In this document: positions 36,961 to 46,262 of the stretch, piece by piece
How the letters are laid out: each line of letters begins with the position of its first letter
Numbering within the stretch: the stretch's first letter is position 1
Origin: Roseateles depolymerans
GTDB taxonomy: Bacteria > Pseudomonadota > Gammaproteobacteria > Burkholderiales > Burkholderiaceae_C
Assembly: GCF_003387155.1 (NCBI RefSeq)
Contig: NZ_QUMT01000004.1
Location: 248,001-312,000 of the forward strand
Direction: 5' to 3'
DNA: 64,000 bases
Position numbers and translations under genes: made by a program
Notes under the pieces: generated by a model
Told to the model about the DNA's origin: nothing
Database searches by the model: none
What the model saw: the letters and a program-made list of their open reading frames with translations, nothing else

Positions 36961-37107
36961 GAGATCACTCCGTTGAGGGGGTGAAGTCAGTGTGCAAGCC
37001 GCTCCCGGGTCTGTCGACGCATGGGCGTGCATGATCAGATTGCAGAAATGAATAGCCCCATGCGGAGTCTCGTGGTCGCTCGCAGCGCAGATGGGCGCAG
37101 CTTCGCT

Positions 37108-37974
37108 CTAGCGCAACTCGTTCACTTTGTTCCAGGCCAGTTCCAGGAACGCCTTGATGCGAGGGGCCTGTCGCAGATCTTCGTGATAGCCGAGCCACAG
37201 CTTCCTGCTCGGTGGCGCCTCGGTCAGCGACACCTCGCGCAGGCCAGGGATGCAAGAGGCCAAGACCTTGGGCAGCACCGCCACACCACCACCTTGTCCG
37301 CAATACCAGGCCTGTGCCTCGCGGCTGTTGCTGGCAAAAGTCACTCGCCCTTGGGGGAACTGCCCCTTGAGCCAAAGAACGTCTGGGGAGTGTTCGAATG
37401 CGCCGCTCAAGGTGATCAGCTCCACGGCCCCGTCGGACGGCGGGAAGTCCTCCGGCAGATGCTGCGCACAGTACAGCCCGTACTGCATCTCGCTGAACAG
37501 TCGCTGCACGATGCCGGCTTCGTTGAAGGGCGTGATTCTGAACGCGATATCTGCTTCACGCTGAGTCAAGCTCACGGGCCTGGCATCCGTGAGCAACTCG
37601 ACTTCCACCCCAGGGTGCAGACGCGTGAAGTCAGCGATCCATCGGGACAGCACTCTGGCGCCGAACCAGTCTGACGAAGCCACGCGGATTTGCCCCTTCA
37701 GCTCCGAACTAGCGCCAAAGAACTGACGCTCCATGGCCAGGAACTCTTCTTCCATGCGCAGCGCGTGAGGCAGCAGCAGCAGGCCTTCGTCGGTGAGCGC
37801 AAACCCGTTCGTGGTCCGCTGAAACACCTTTTGACCCCACGCCGCTTCGATGGATTTCAGTCGCCGGCTCAGCGTGGGCTGGCTCAGCCCCGTCATGCGC
37901 GATGCGCCCGTGAGGGAGCCTGCCCGATGGATGGCCAACAGCAGGCGCAGATCGTTCCATTCCATGCTATTCAT
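37108..37974 (-). CDS. LysR-family transcriptional regulator
   Basis: The 288-residue protein starts MNSMEWNDLRLLLAIHRAGS, with helix-turn-helix residues LTGASRMTGLSQPTLSRRLK. The effector domain includes DARPVSLTQREADIAFRITP and GQGGGVAVLPKVLASCIPGL. MEWNDLR is the usual start, so an ATG three codons in is equally possible. It is transcribed toward the quinone oxidoreductase gene (147-base gap) and diverges from the MFS transporter gene, so either could be its target. Confidence 0.93.
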   Translation of the reverse strand: MNSMEWNDLRLLLAIHRAGSLTGASRMTGLSQPTLSRRLKSIEAAWGQKVFQRTTNGFALTDEGLLLLPHALRMEEEFLAMERQFFGASSELKGQIRVASSDWFGARVLSRWIADFTRLHPGVEVELLTDARPVSLTQREADIAFRITPFNEAGIVQRLFSEMQYGLYCAQHLPEDFPPSDGAVELITLSGAFEHSPDVLWLKGQFPQGRVTFASNSREAQAWYCGQGGGVAVLPKVLASCIPGLREVSLTEAPPSRKLWLGYHEDLRQAPRIKAFLELAWNKVNELR

Positions 37975-38126
37975 TTTTGCAATTCAACCATGCGCGACCA
38001 TGCATCGACAACGTCCCTGCCCAGCTTGACACTGGCCAGGAGCCGCTTAGGCGGAGGCCAGGCAAGCAAGAAAGCGCAGCCGCGTGACCCATCGTTCCGC
38101 GTTGCGCGATTGACAGGAACTTTTCC

Positions 38127-39326
38127 GTGAAGACGACGATACAGGGCGAATCCATCCAGCCGATTTGGCTGTCCCTCGCATGCTGCATAGGGATTGGCAG
38201 CTTGTACTACGCACAGCCGCTGCTGTTGAGCATGGCGCAAGCCTTCCAGGTGCCGATCAGCCATCTCGGATGGATTCCGATGGCATCGCAACTGGGCGGA
38301 TGGCTGGGCGTCCTTTTGCTTTTGCCACTCGGCGATCTGCGAGAAGGCCGATCGCTGATCGTCACATTGCTTGGCGTGAATGCGCTGGGGCTTGCGGCTG
38401 TGGGGCTGGCGCCGAGTTTCACGATCCTCATCGCATCAAGCCTGGCCGTCGGCTTCACGACCATCGTGCCGTATCTCCTTCCACCTCTGGCCTCCAGGCT
38501 GGTGTCGTCCGAGCGAAGAGGAAACGTCATTGGGATTCTCGCCGCAGGCATCTTTTCCGGCATCCTGATCTCCCGGGGATTGAGCGGGTGGCTCGGGGAG
38601 CATTACGGTTGGCGCTGGCCATTTTTGGTGGGGGCGTTTTTGAACGTCGCAGTGGCGCTGATGCTGCGCGTTCGTCTCCCTCGGATCGAGCCTCACTCCC
38701 GGGGAAATTACCGGCAGCTGTTGGGATCAATGTGGAGCGTCCTGCGCGCGCAGCCCTTGCTTCGTGAAGCAGCGTTCACCCAAGGATTGATGTTTGGCGC
38801 CTTCAATGTTTTCTGGTTATCCCTGCCTTTATGGCTGGGTAGCGCCCCTTATTCGCTGGGCAGCAGCGCAGTCGCCTGGTTCGCGGCGGTTGGGCTCATT
38901 GGCGTCTTCGCGGCCCCGCGCGTCGGCCGTTTGATCGATCGCTTCGGATCCCAGGTCATGATCGCCGTCTCCACTGCGATTTCCGTGGTGGGCTGGGTCG
39001 TCCTCTTTGAGTTTGGCGACTCGCTCTATGCACTGTTCGCAGGTGTGGTCCTGCTGGATCTTGGGACCACCGCATCCCATGTTTCCAATCAAGCGAAGAT
39101 CTTTTCGCTGGATCCAGGTTTGAGAAGTCGCATTGGCACGCTGTACATCCTTGGGCTGTTCACAGCAGCTGCCATCGTGTCGCCCTTGACCACCTGGATC
39201 TGGGCCGCCCATGGATGGGTGGGCGTCTGCTCGCTGGGAGGCGCGCTGGGCATTGTTGCCATGGCGTTCAATCTTCGCCTGACGCTGCGCCAGCGCGCGG
39301 CGACGCACGTCAAGGCCTCGACGTAG
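38127..39326 (+). CDS. MFS transporter, drug-efflux type
   Basis: The 399-residue protein has 12 predicted membrane helices. Early segments are LACCIGIGSLYYAQPLLLSM and GWIPMASQLGGWLGVLLLLP, with the conserved cytoplasmic loop GDLREGRSLI in the place of the MFS loop 2-3 motif. SRGLSGWLGEHYGWRWPFLV matches the helix 5-6 region of exporters. Members of this branch (YgaY-like) are proton-driven exporters; the substrate is unknown. The GTG at 38127 follows GGAAC at about seven bases. Confidence 0.9.
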   Translation: MKTTIQGESIQPIWLSLACCIGIGSLYYAQPLLLSMAQAFQVPISHLGWIPMASQLGGWLGVLLLLPLGDLREGRSLIVTLLGVNALGLAAVGLAPSFTILIASSLAVGFTTIVPYLLPPLASRLVSSERRGNVIGILAAGIFSGILISRGLSGWLGEHYGWRWPFLVGAFLNVAVALMLRVRLPRIEPHSRGNYRQLLGSMWSVLRAQPLLREAAFTQGLMFGAFNVFWLSLPLWLGSAPYSLGSSAVAWFAAVGLIGVFAAPRVGRLIDRFGSQVMIAVSTAISVVGWVVLFEFGDSLYALFAGVVLLDLGTTASHVSNQAKIFSLDPGLRSRIGTLYILGLFTAAAIVSPLTTWIWAAHGWVGVCSLGGALGIVAMAFNLRLTLRQRAATHVKAST

Positions 39327-39380
39327 CGCGGACTTGCCGCGCCGGTGCGCCCCCTCAGCTGAGTCACTCAGTGGAGTCGC

Positions 39381-41528
39381 TCAGTTGAAACTGGGTGACC
39401 CACTCTCCGCGTTGGTCAGCGTCTTGGCCTTGAAGTCAATCACGAAATGGCCGCTCGGCTTGCCCGAGCCCAGCCCCTTCAGGATCGAGAACACCTGCTT
39501 GAACTGATCCTGGAACGCCACCGGCACGGCATTCTGGTCCGACAGTTTGTCGCCGATCTTGACCGGCTTGACCGGAGCAGCCGGGAAGGCGCTCATGAGC
39601 AGCTTGTACTGCTTGACGCGGTCGGCGCCCATGTCGCGCAGGGACAGCTCACCGGCATAGACCGTGCGGTGGAAGTCGCCGTAAAACTCATAGGCGGTGA
39701 CCTTGGCCATGGCGTCGAAATCCACGCCGGCTGCGGTGGCCAGCTGCCGGGCCTTGGAGGTCGCCGTGGCCCAGTCCGCCGCCAGCTGTCCTGCCGCGGC
39801 AGGAGCACCCGACGGCGTGCCGGTGGCATAACAGGCGGCGGTCAGCGGCACCACGCCGGTCTGGTCCTTGAGCTGGGAGACGGTGACGGAGGTCTGCAGC
39901 TGCGTCATCGTCAGCATCTGCGCCAGGTTCAGGCTGGTGGCCGCCTCCTTCATTTCGCACGGCCAGTATTCGTCCATGAAACGCAGCCGCGACAGCTCGC
40001 CGAAGTAAAAGCGGGTGAAATCGCCGTAGCTGGTGGTGTCCAGCACCGCGTGGTTCCAGCGCTTGGCCACGTCGGCCGGGGCGGCGCTCGATTGCAGGTA
40101 CTTGTATTCCGTCTCGTAATGGGGGAACAGTTCCTTGAACCGCGGCACGTTGTTCAGGGCAATCGTCTGCACATCGACCGTATCGGCCGTCTGGTAGGTG
40201 ACGATCTTGTACGCCGCGCCATACACCGCCAGGGACGGCGACTGCACATTCACCAGGTAATTGCCCGACGCATCAGTCAGGTCGTTCGTGCCGTTGAAAT
40301 GCATATGGCCGCCAATGTGCAGCCGCAGGCCGGTGGCCGCCACGGCCGCCGTTGTGGCCACCTCGGGCACGCGTGCCGTCTGGAAGGCGCCCGACTTGAA
40401 GACGGCCTTCATGGCATCCGTCTGGTTGGCGTAGAAATCCATGGTCGGATAGTGCGAAAACGCCATGAGCTGTTTGCCCTGGGCCTTCGCCCGCGCGCTG
40501 ACCGACTGGATCCATTCCATCAGGTGGCGCTTGTGCGTCAGCACCTTGTTCCAGCCCGCATTGCCGGCGCCGTCGAATCCCTTGAAGCTCTTGGGATTGG
40601 CCGGGTCGAACCGCGCATTGGGCAGATAGACATTCGCATCGATGCTCAGCAGCCAGACGCCCTTGACCGGCTCCACCAGGTAGCTGGCGTCCATCACGGT
40701 GCTGCACTTGGTGTAGGGCTTGCCCAGCGCCGCCTCCCCAGCCGCCTTGTACGCACCGCCTTCCCCCTCGGCGCAGAGCTCGAACTGGCGATTGGCGGCG
40801 GCAGCGCTCTTCTGGGCTTCGGCCAATGAATACTTGCCGTCGGGGTAACGGCTGAACGGCGTTTCCCAATGCAGGTCGGCGGCCTGCGGTGTGTAGCCGA
40901 AGTCGGCCAGTTTGGCGATCAGGGCGTCGTAGCCGAGTTCCTTGAGCTGATCGGTGCAAGCTACCGTCGGATCGCCGGATTTGCAGCCCGCATTGCCCGT
41001 CGCATAGACCTTTTGCTCCTTGCCCTCGCGGGTCAGGAAGTCGTTCTTGCCGGCTTCGTCGTCGTCATACGGCTCGTTGGGATCGTGATTGCCGGGCGCG
41101 ATGAAAAAGCGCATGCCTTTGGCCTGGTACTCCTTGAGGATGGCCGCAATGCCGTCGATGTTGACCGGCTGCGCATCGTCCGAGAAGTCACCCGGCAGAG
41201 CGACCAGCCGCACGCCCTTGGCAAAGGCGTCGTCCAGCGCGGCGCGGAAGGCAAAGTAGTTCTCGTTGAAGAGGCGCGTCGAGGTCAGCTGCGCATACAT
41301 CGTGCGGATCGTTGCATTCTTGCCGTCCGCGGTCGGGATGCCGGTGTACGCCGTGGTCTTGAAATCGCCATAGACGTCTTCGAAATGCACATCGGTCATG
41401 AACGCCACGGGCGTCGAAAACGCGGCGGGCGGCGCACTCGGCTCGTTGCTCTTGTTGTCACTGTTGCAGCCAGCCAGCGAGGCGGCTGCCAAGGCCGTCA
41501 GGGCGACCAGGCGAGGGGTGGAGAGCAT
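39381..41528 (-). CDS. Lipoprotein metallophosphoesterase
   Basis: The 715-residue precursor starts MLSTPRLVALTALAAASLAG, with the lipobox LAGC, so it is probably membrane-anchored on the periplasmic side. The calcineurin-like metal-binding motifs are all present: D-x-H in FMTDVHFED, GDxxDD in LPGDFSDD, GNHD in APGNHDPNEPYDDDE, H in FSHYPTMD and GHxH in IGGHMHFNG. The final third (about 500-715) is an uncharacterised extension. The start at 41526-41528 is chosen because the lipoprotein signal begins there; the longer frame has no signal. It is divergent from the chitinase gene. The substrate is unknown. Confidence 0.88.
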   Translation of the reverse strand: MLSTPRLVALTALAAASLAGCNSDNKSNEPSAPPAAFSTPVAFMTDVHFEDVYGDFKTTAYTGIPTADGKNATIRTMYAQLTSTRLFNENYFAFRAALDDAFAKGVRLVALPGDFSDDAQPVNIDGIAAILKEYQAKGMRFFIAPGNHDPNEPYDDDEAGKNDFLTREGKEQKVYATGNAGCKSGDPTVACTDQLKELGYDALIAKLADFGYTPQAADLHWETPFSRYPDGKYSLAEAQKSAAAANRQFELCAEGEGGAYKAAGEAALGKPYTKCSTVMDASYLVEPVKGVWLLSIDANVYLPNARFDPANPKSFKGFDGAGNAGWNKVLTHKRHLMEWIQSVSARAKAQGKQLMAFSHYPTMDFYANQTDAMKAVFKSGAFQTARVPEVATTAAVAATGLRLHIGGHMHFNGTNDLTDASGNYLVNVQSPSLAVYGAAYKIVTYQTADTVDVQTIALNNVPRFKELFPHYETEYKYLQSSAAPADVAKRWNHAVLDTTSYGDFTRFYFGELSRLRFMDEYWPCEMKEAATSLNLAQMLTMTQLQTSVTVSQLKDQTGVVPLTAACYATGTPSGAPAAAGQLAADWATATSKARQLATAAGVDFDAMAKVTAYEFYGDFHRTVYAGELSLRDMGADRVKQYKLLMSAFPAAPVKPVKIGDKLSDQNAVPVAFQDQFKQVFSILKGLGSGKPSGHFVIDFKAKTLTNAESGSPSFN

Positions 41529-41824
41529 GGGAAGGCGCTTGCCGAGTGGAAAGCGCGCATGCTCGTCGGCGCGCGTGACGCGGCCATGACAGCGCGGCGC
41601 GACCAGCCCGAAGGCCATCGCTGAATTCTCGGAGGCGCTCGTGGGGCGCACCAGCGGACCGCTTGACTTTGTCACCACCCGAAGCGCCGTTGCAGGGCCC
41701 GAAGCACCCGCAACAGCCGGTTGCAATGCAGCCCGTTTCCGGGGACGAAAAACAGGGTTTGCCCTGACAGGCATAGGTGAAACCGCTTTCAGAATTTTCC
41801 GATCCTCATCCCCCGGGAAATGTC

Positions 41825-43225
41825 ATGACACTGCCAATCCGCCTTCGCTCTCACCTTCTCATTGCAGCGCTCGCCCTGTGCGGTGTCGCCGGCAGTGCGC
41901 TCGCCCAGACCAAGGTCGTGGGCTACATCCCGTCCTACAAGGGGCTGAGAGCCGTTGCGGACCGCACCGATCTGAGCAAGCTCACCCACATCAACATCGC
42001 CTTCGCGAATCCCTCCGCCAATGGGAGCTTCCTCAGCGGCGGGAATCCCACTTGTATGGAATCGGCGACCGGGGGTGACATCAGCTATGTCGTGCAGAAG
42101 GCCCATGCTGCGGGCGTGAAGGTACTGGTGTCGCTGGCCGGCGGCGTGATCCCTGGCTGTTCGGGCAACTGGCAGACGCTGCTGCAGCCCGGCAACCGCG
42201 GCAACCTCGTCAACAACCTGGCTCAATTCGTCAACACCTTCGGACTGGACGGCGTGGACGTGGACCTGGAAGGCGCCCTACTGACCGCCATCGACAAGGC
42301 CGGCAACTACACCCCCTTCATCCAGAACCTGCGCAGCGCCCTGCCCGGGAAGCTGGTCACGGCGGCGACTGCTACGTATGAAGGCGGCATGGTGCCGGTG
42401 TCCTCGTTGCCGCATTTCGACTTCGTCACGCTGATGTCCTACGACGCCGTCGGACCCAGCTGGGGCAGCGTCGGCACGGAGCATTCGTCCTACGCCATGG
42501 CACAAAGCCACATTGCCACCTGGCAGGCGCGGGGACTGCCCAAGGAGAAGCTGGTGCTGGGCGTGCCCTTCTACGGCTATGGCTTCAACGGCTATGCCGC
42601 GGACTACGGCTTCAATGACATCGTGGCGCAGTTCGGCGCTTCCGCCGCGCAGAAGGACCTGATCGGTACGCTGTGCGCGTCCTGTGGCTACATCACCTAT
42701 AACGGCATCCCGACCATCAAGGCCAAGACACGGCTCGCACTGCAACAGGGCTCGGGCGTGATGATCTGGGAGCTGTCGCAGGACGGCACCGGCGCCAACA
42801 GCCTGCTCGCGGCAATCCGCTCCGAGATCGGCACACCACCGCCGTCCGGCAGCTCGCGGTTGATCGAAGCTGAGAGCTTCACCAACCAGAGCGGCGTGCA
42901 GACCGAAGCCTGCGTGGAAGGCGGCTCCAATGTCGGCTGGATCGATGCGGGCGACTGGATGGTCTACGGCAACGTCAACTTCCCGAGCAGCGGCTCCTAC
43001 AAGGTGGAATACCGCGTGGCCAGCCCCAGCGGCTCGAAGCTGTCGCTGGACCTCAATGCCGGCTCCATTCAACTGGGTCAGGTCACCATTCCGGCCACTG
43101 GCGGCTGGCAGAACTGGACCACGGTCTCGCACACCGTGAATGTGACTGCGGGCACCTACCCCCTGGGCGTCTACGCCCCCGCGGGCGGCTGGAATCTGAA
43201 CTGGGTGCGCATCACCAAGCTCTGA
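41825..43225 (+). CDS. Secreted GH18 chitinase with a C-terminal CBM6-like domain
   Basis: The 466-residue protein starts MTLPIRLRSHLLIAALALCG, a Sec signal peptide with likely cleavage after ALA. The GH18 barrel (about 27-345) has the active-site motif DxxDxDxE in LDGVDVDLEGA, with Glu as the acid. YGYGFNGYAADYGFNDI and VMIWELSQD, the final barrel strand with Trp, also fit. After a PPPSGSS linker, residues about 355-466 form a CBM6-like module (EAESFTNQSGVQTEAC, GSNVGWIDAGDWMVYGNVNF). It probably degrades chitin outside the cell. The start at 41825 is preferred over a frame beginning 48 bases upstream. Confidence 0.92.
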   Translation: MTLPIRLRSHLLIAALALCGVAGSALAQTKVVGYIPSYKGLRAVADRTDLSKLTHINIAFANPSANGSFLSGGNPTCMESATGGDISYVVQKAHAAGVKVLVSLAGGVIPGCSGNWQTLLQPGNRGNLVNNLAQFVNTFGLDGVDVDLEGALLTAIDKAGNYTPFIQNLRSALPGKLVTAATATYEGGMVPVSSLPHFDFVTLMSYDAVGPSWGSVGTEHSSYAMAQSHIATWQARGLPKEKLVLGVPFYGYGFNGYAADYGFNDIVAQFGASAAQKDLIGTLCASCGYITYNGIPTIKAKTRLALQQGSGVMIWELSQDGTGANSLLAAIRSEIGTPPPSGSSRLIEAESFTNQSGVQTEACVEGGSNVGWIDAGDWMVYGNVNFPSSGSYKVEYRVASPSGSKLSLDLNAGSIQLGQVTIPATGGWQNWTTVSHTVNVTAGTYPLGVYAPAGGWNLNWVRITKL

Positions 43226-43322
43226 CGCGCTCGGGCACAGGGCGCCGGTGTGGCGTCGGTCGTACGACGCCAACGGCCAAGCGTGGTGGAACACGGCACA
43301 GGGTACGGGCCGGGGGCGGCAC

Positions 43323-44132
43323 TCAGCCCCCGAACCGAAACTCCGGATACAAGCTCATCCCCCCATCCACAAACAGCGTCGTGCCCACGACATAGTCCGC
43401 CGCATCACTGGCCAGCCAGACGGCGGCCTGCGCCACGTCGCGCACATCACCCACGCGTCCATACGGGATCATGGTGAGCAGCTTCTCGCGGGCCTTCGGG
43501 TCCTGTGTCGCGTCCTCGTTGATGGCGGTGGCAATGGCGCCTGGTGCGATCGCATTGACGCGGATGCGCTCGCCGGCCACCTCCTGCGCCAGCGTGCGCA
43601 TGAACAGATCTACGCCGCCCTTGGACGCCGCATAGTTGGCATGCCCGGCCCACGGGATCACCTGATGCACCGAGCTCATGTGGATGATCTTGCCCAGCGC
43701 ACGACCGGCCACCGGTGCCCGGCCCTGTTTGCGGAACTGCTGCACCGCTGCGCGTGCGCACAGGAACTGGCCGGTGAGGTTGGTGTTGATCACCGCGTTC
43801 CACTGGTCCAGCGTCATCTCCCCGATGGGCGCGTCCCGCTGCACGCCGGAATTGGCCACGAGGATGTCCACCCGGCCGAAGGCCTTCACCGCTTCGTCGA
43901 ACAGCCGCTGCACATCCGCCTCATCGCCCACGTCCGCTTTCACGGCCAGCGCCTGTCCGCCCGCCTCACGGATCTTGTCCACCAGCGCCTGCGCGGGTTC
44001 CGCCTGCGAGTGGTAGTTCACCACCACCGAGGCACCGGCCTGCGCCATCGCCTCGGCAATCGCATGACCAATGCCGGAACTGGCGCCCGTGACCAGCGCC
44101 ACCTGCTGTTTCAAGACATGTTCACGGTCCAT
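43323..44132 (-). CDS. SDR, glucose 1-dehydrogenase type
   Basis: The 269-residue protein (start MDREHVLKQQVALVTGASSG) has TGASSGIGHAIAEAM, NAG replaced by NSG in VANSGVQRDA, the catalytic Ser in IIHMSSVHQVIPWAGHA and YAASKGG. The ending VDGGMSLYPEFRFGG is typical of SDRs annotated as glucose 1-dehydrogenase. It follows the GH15 glucoamylase by 53 bases on the same strand. A role in oxidising the glucose released is an attractive inference, but many such enzymes act on other substrates. Confidence 0.88.
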   Translation of the reverse strand: MDREHVLKQQVALVTGASSGIGHAIAEAMAQAGASVVVNYHSQAEPAQALVDKIREAGGQALAVKADVGDEADVQRLFDEAVKAFGRVDILVANSGVQRDAPIGEMTLDQWNAVINTNLTGQFLCARAAVQQFRKQGRAPVAGRALGKIIHMSSVHQVIPWAGHANYAASKGGVDLFMRTLAQEVAGERIRVNAIAPGAIATAINEDATQDPKAREKLLTMIPYGRVGDVRDVAQAAVWLASDAADYVVGTTLFVDGGMSLYPEFRFGG

Positions 44133-44185
44133 GGAAGTCTCCAGACAATTGCGTTGAGGAAAAAGACGATCCGCGCCTTGCGCTT

Positions 44186-46015
44186 TCACCAGCTGGGTTT
44201 GCGCCCGTCGATGGCGCGGTCCAGCGCATAGGCGGCGCTGATCAGCGCCAGATGGGTCAGCGCCTGCGGAAAGTTGCCCAGGTGCTCGCCGCCCAGGCCG
44301 ATCTCTTCGGCGTACAGGCCTAGGTGATTGGCATAGGTCAGCAGCTTGTCGAAATACAGCCGCGCCTCATCCACCCGGCCGGCGCGGGCCAGGCATTCGA
44401 CATACCAAAAGGAGCAGGCGGTGAAGGTGCCTTCCTGCCCTTTGAGTCCGTCCAGATTCGCAGCGCCGTCGTCGTCAGTCGTGGCGTAACGCGCCACCAG
44501 CCCATCGACCGCGAGCTCTCGGCCCACAGCATCCAGCGTGGACTGCCAGCGCGGGTCGCTGGAGCTGATGAACTTCACCATCGGCATCAGCAGCACCACC
44601 GCATCCAGTTGGTCCGCGCCGCGGTATTGGACGAAGGCCTGCTTGCCCTCATGCCAGAACTCATTGAGGATCTGCGATGCGATGGCGTCTCGGGTCTCCA
44701 CCCACAGGGCCAGCGGTGCAGGCCGCGCATATCGACGGGACATGCGCAACGCCCGGTCCAGCGCCACCCAGCTCATCAGCCGCCCGGACAGGAAGTCCCG
44801 CCGTTGCCCGCGCATCTCCCAGATGCCGTCATCCGGCTGGTCCCAGTGCTCACACAACCAGTCGATGCGCTGGGCCAGCCGGGTCCAGATGTCGATGGAC
44901 GGGGCCTCGCCATGCTTGTCGGCCAGGTACATGGCGTCCACCAGTTCCCCCACCACGTCCAGCTGCAGTTGGCCCGCGGCGGCATTGCCGATGCGCACCG
45001 GTCGTGAGCCCCGATAGCCGTCCAGGTGGGTCAGCTCGATCTCCTGCTCGCTCGCTCGGCCATCCACGGCGTACAGCACCTGCGGCAGGGCATCCATGTC
45101 CTGCTCGTCAGCGCGGTCCTTGGTCCAGTCGATGAAGCGCTGCGCCTCGTCGGTGTAGCCCAGCCGCATCAGCGCGTAGACGGTGAAGGCGGCATCGCGG
45201 ATCCAGCAGTAGCGGTAGTCCCAGTTGCGCTCGCCGCCCACCTGCTCCGGCAGGCCGAAGGTGGCCGCACCGATGATGGCGCCGTGCTGGGCCGAGCTGA
45301 GCAGCTTCAGCGCCAGGGCCGACCGCTGCACCACCTCGCGCCAGCGTCCGCGGTAGGCGGATTGCTGGCTCCAGCGCTCCCAGAACTTCACCGTCTCGGT
45401 GAACGAGGTCTGCAGAAAACCCTGCAGGTCATCGCCGCTGGGCTGCTCCTTCACGCATTCGAGCACGAAGCCGACCTCCTCCCCCGCCTTGAGCGCCAGC
45501 AACGCCTGGACAGCGCCGCCGTTCACCTGCAGCGGCACGGTGCTGCGCAGTTGCATCGGCGCGCCCTGGCCGTCCACTGTGAAGGTCGCGGTGTCGCCGC
45601 CCGCATCCAGCGCGGCGTGGCAATCCGCACGGGCATAGTCGAAACGCGGCTCGCAATGCACTTGCAGGCTCGCCTGGCCACGCACGCAGCGCACGCGCCG
45701 CACCAGCGCGCTGCGCGGGCCGTCCTCCCCGGCCGGCATGTAGTCGGTGACTTCCACCAGGCCGGTGGGCCCCATGTAGCGCGTCACCAGCACATTGGTG
45801 TCGGGCAGGTACATCTGGCGGCTGCGCATGTCCGAGCCCTCCGCCGGGCGGATCGAGAAATGTCCGCCACGCTGGTCGTCCAGCAACGACAGGAACACGC
45901 TCGGCGAGTCAAAGCGCGGGAAGCAGAAAAAATCGACCGTCCCGTCGCTGCACACCAGGGCGGTGGTGCGCAAGTTACCGATCACGCCATGGGATTCAAT
46001 GTCCGGGTAGCTCAT
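44186..46015 (-). CDS. GH15 glucoamylase/trehalase-type glycoside hydrolase
   Basis: The 609-residue cytoplasmic protein starts MSYPDIESHGVIGNLRTTAL, the usual beginning of bacterial GH15 proteins. It has the N-terminal beta-sandwich and the (alpha/alpha)6 catalytic domain with GGERNWDYRYCWIRDAAFTV. The general acid region is DDGIWEMRG and the base region LYAEEIGLGGEHLGNFPQAL. Members hydrolyse alpha-glucans or trehalose; the substrate cannot be set from sequence alone. There is no signal peptide, so it acts inside the cell. The ATG at 46013-46015 is chosen for the family start. The SDR gene follows. Confidence 0.93.
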   Translation of the reverse strand: MSYPDIESHGVIGNLRTTALVCSDGTVDFFCFPRFDSPSVFLSLLDDQRGGHFSIRPAEGSDMRSRQMYLPDTNVLVTRYMGPTGLVEVTDYMPAGEDGPRSALVRRVRCVRGQASLQVHCEPRFDYARADCHAALDAGGDTATFTVDGQGAPMQLRSTVPLQVNGGAVQALLALKAGEEVGFVLECVKEQPSGDDLQGFLQTSFTETVKFWERWSQQSAYRGRWREVVQRSALALKLLSSAQHGAIIGAATFGLPEQVGGERNWDYRYCWIRDAAFTVYALMRLGYTDEAQRFIDWTKDRADEQDMDALPQVLYAVDGRASEQEIELTHLDGYRGSRPVRIGNAAAGQLQLDVVGELVDAMYLADKHGEAPSIDIWTRLAQRIDWLCEHWDQPDDGIWEMRGQRRDFLSGRLMSWVALDRALRMSRRYARPAPLALWVETRDAIASQILNEFWHEGKQAFVQYRGADQLDAVVLLMPMVKFISSSDPRWQSTLDAVGRELAVDGLVARYATTDDDGAANLDGLKGQEGTFTACSFWYVECLARAGRVDEARLYFDKLLTYANHLGLYAEEIGLGGEHLGNFPQALTHLALISAAYALDRAIDGRKPSW

Positions 46016-46262
46016 GAGGGGTGGGGAGAGGGAGCATGGATGCCTCCCTGGCATGCCACGAGCCTGCCCCCGTCTGGCGGGATGGGAAGGGCTGTCAGGC
46101 TTTTCCGGCGGGGAGTCGTTGGCCGCATGCCAAGGTTGCGGCATTTCAGAAAAGCCCCATCAAAGCCGCGTCAAAGCCGTGTCACGCCAGTAACGGCGCT
46201 TCCGGTCCGCCCCCGTGACGGCGCCTGCACAATCCAGCGCGCTTTCACTTCTCTGCTTCGCA

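Noticed and set aside
43311-43332. Hairpin CGGGGGC/GCCCCCG after the chitinase gene as a terminator
   Set aside because: No T-run follows on either strand and it overlaps the end of the SDR gene.
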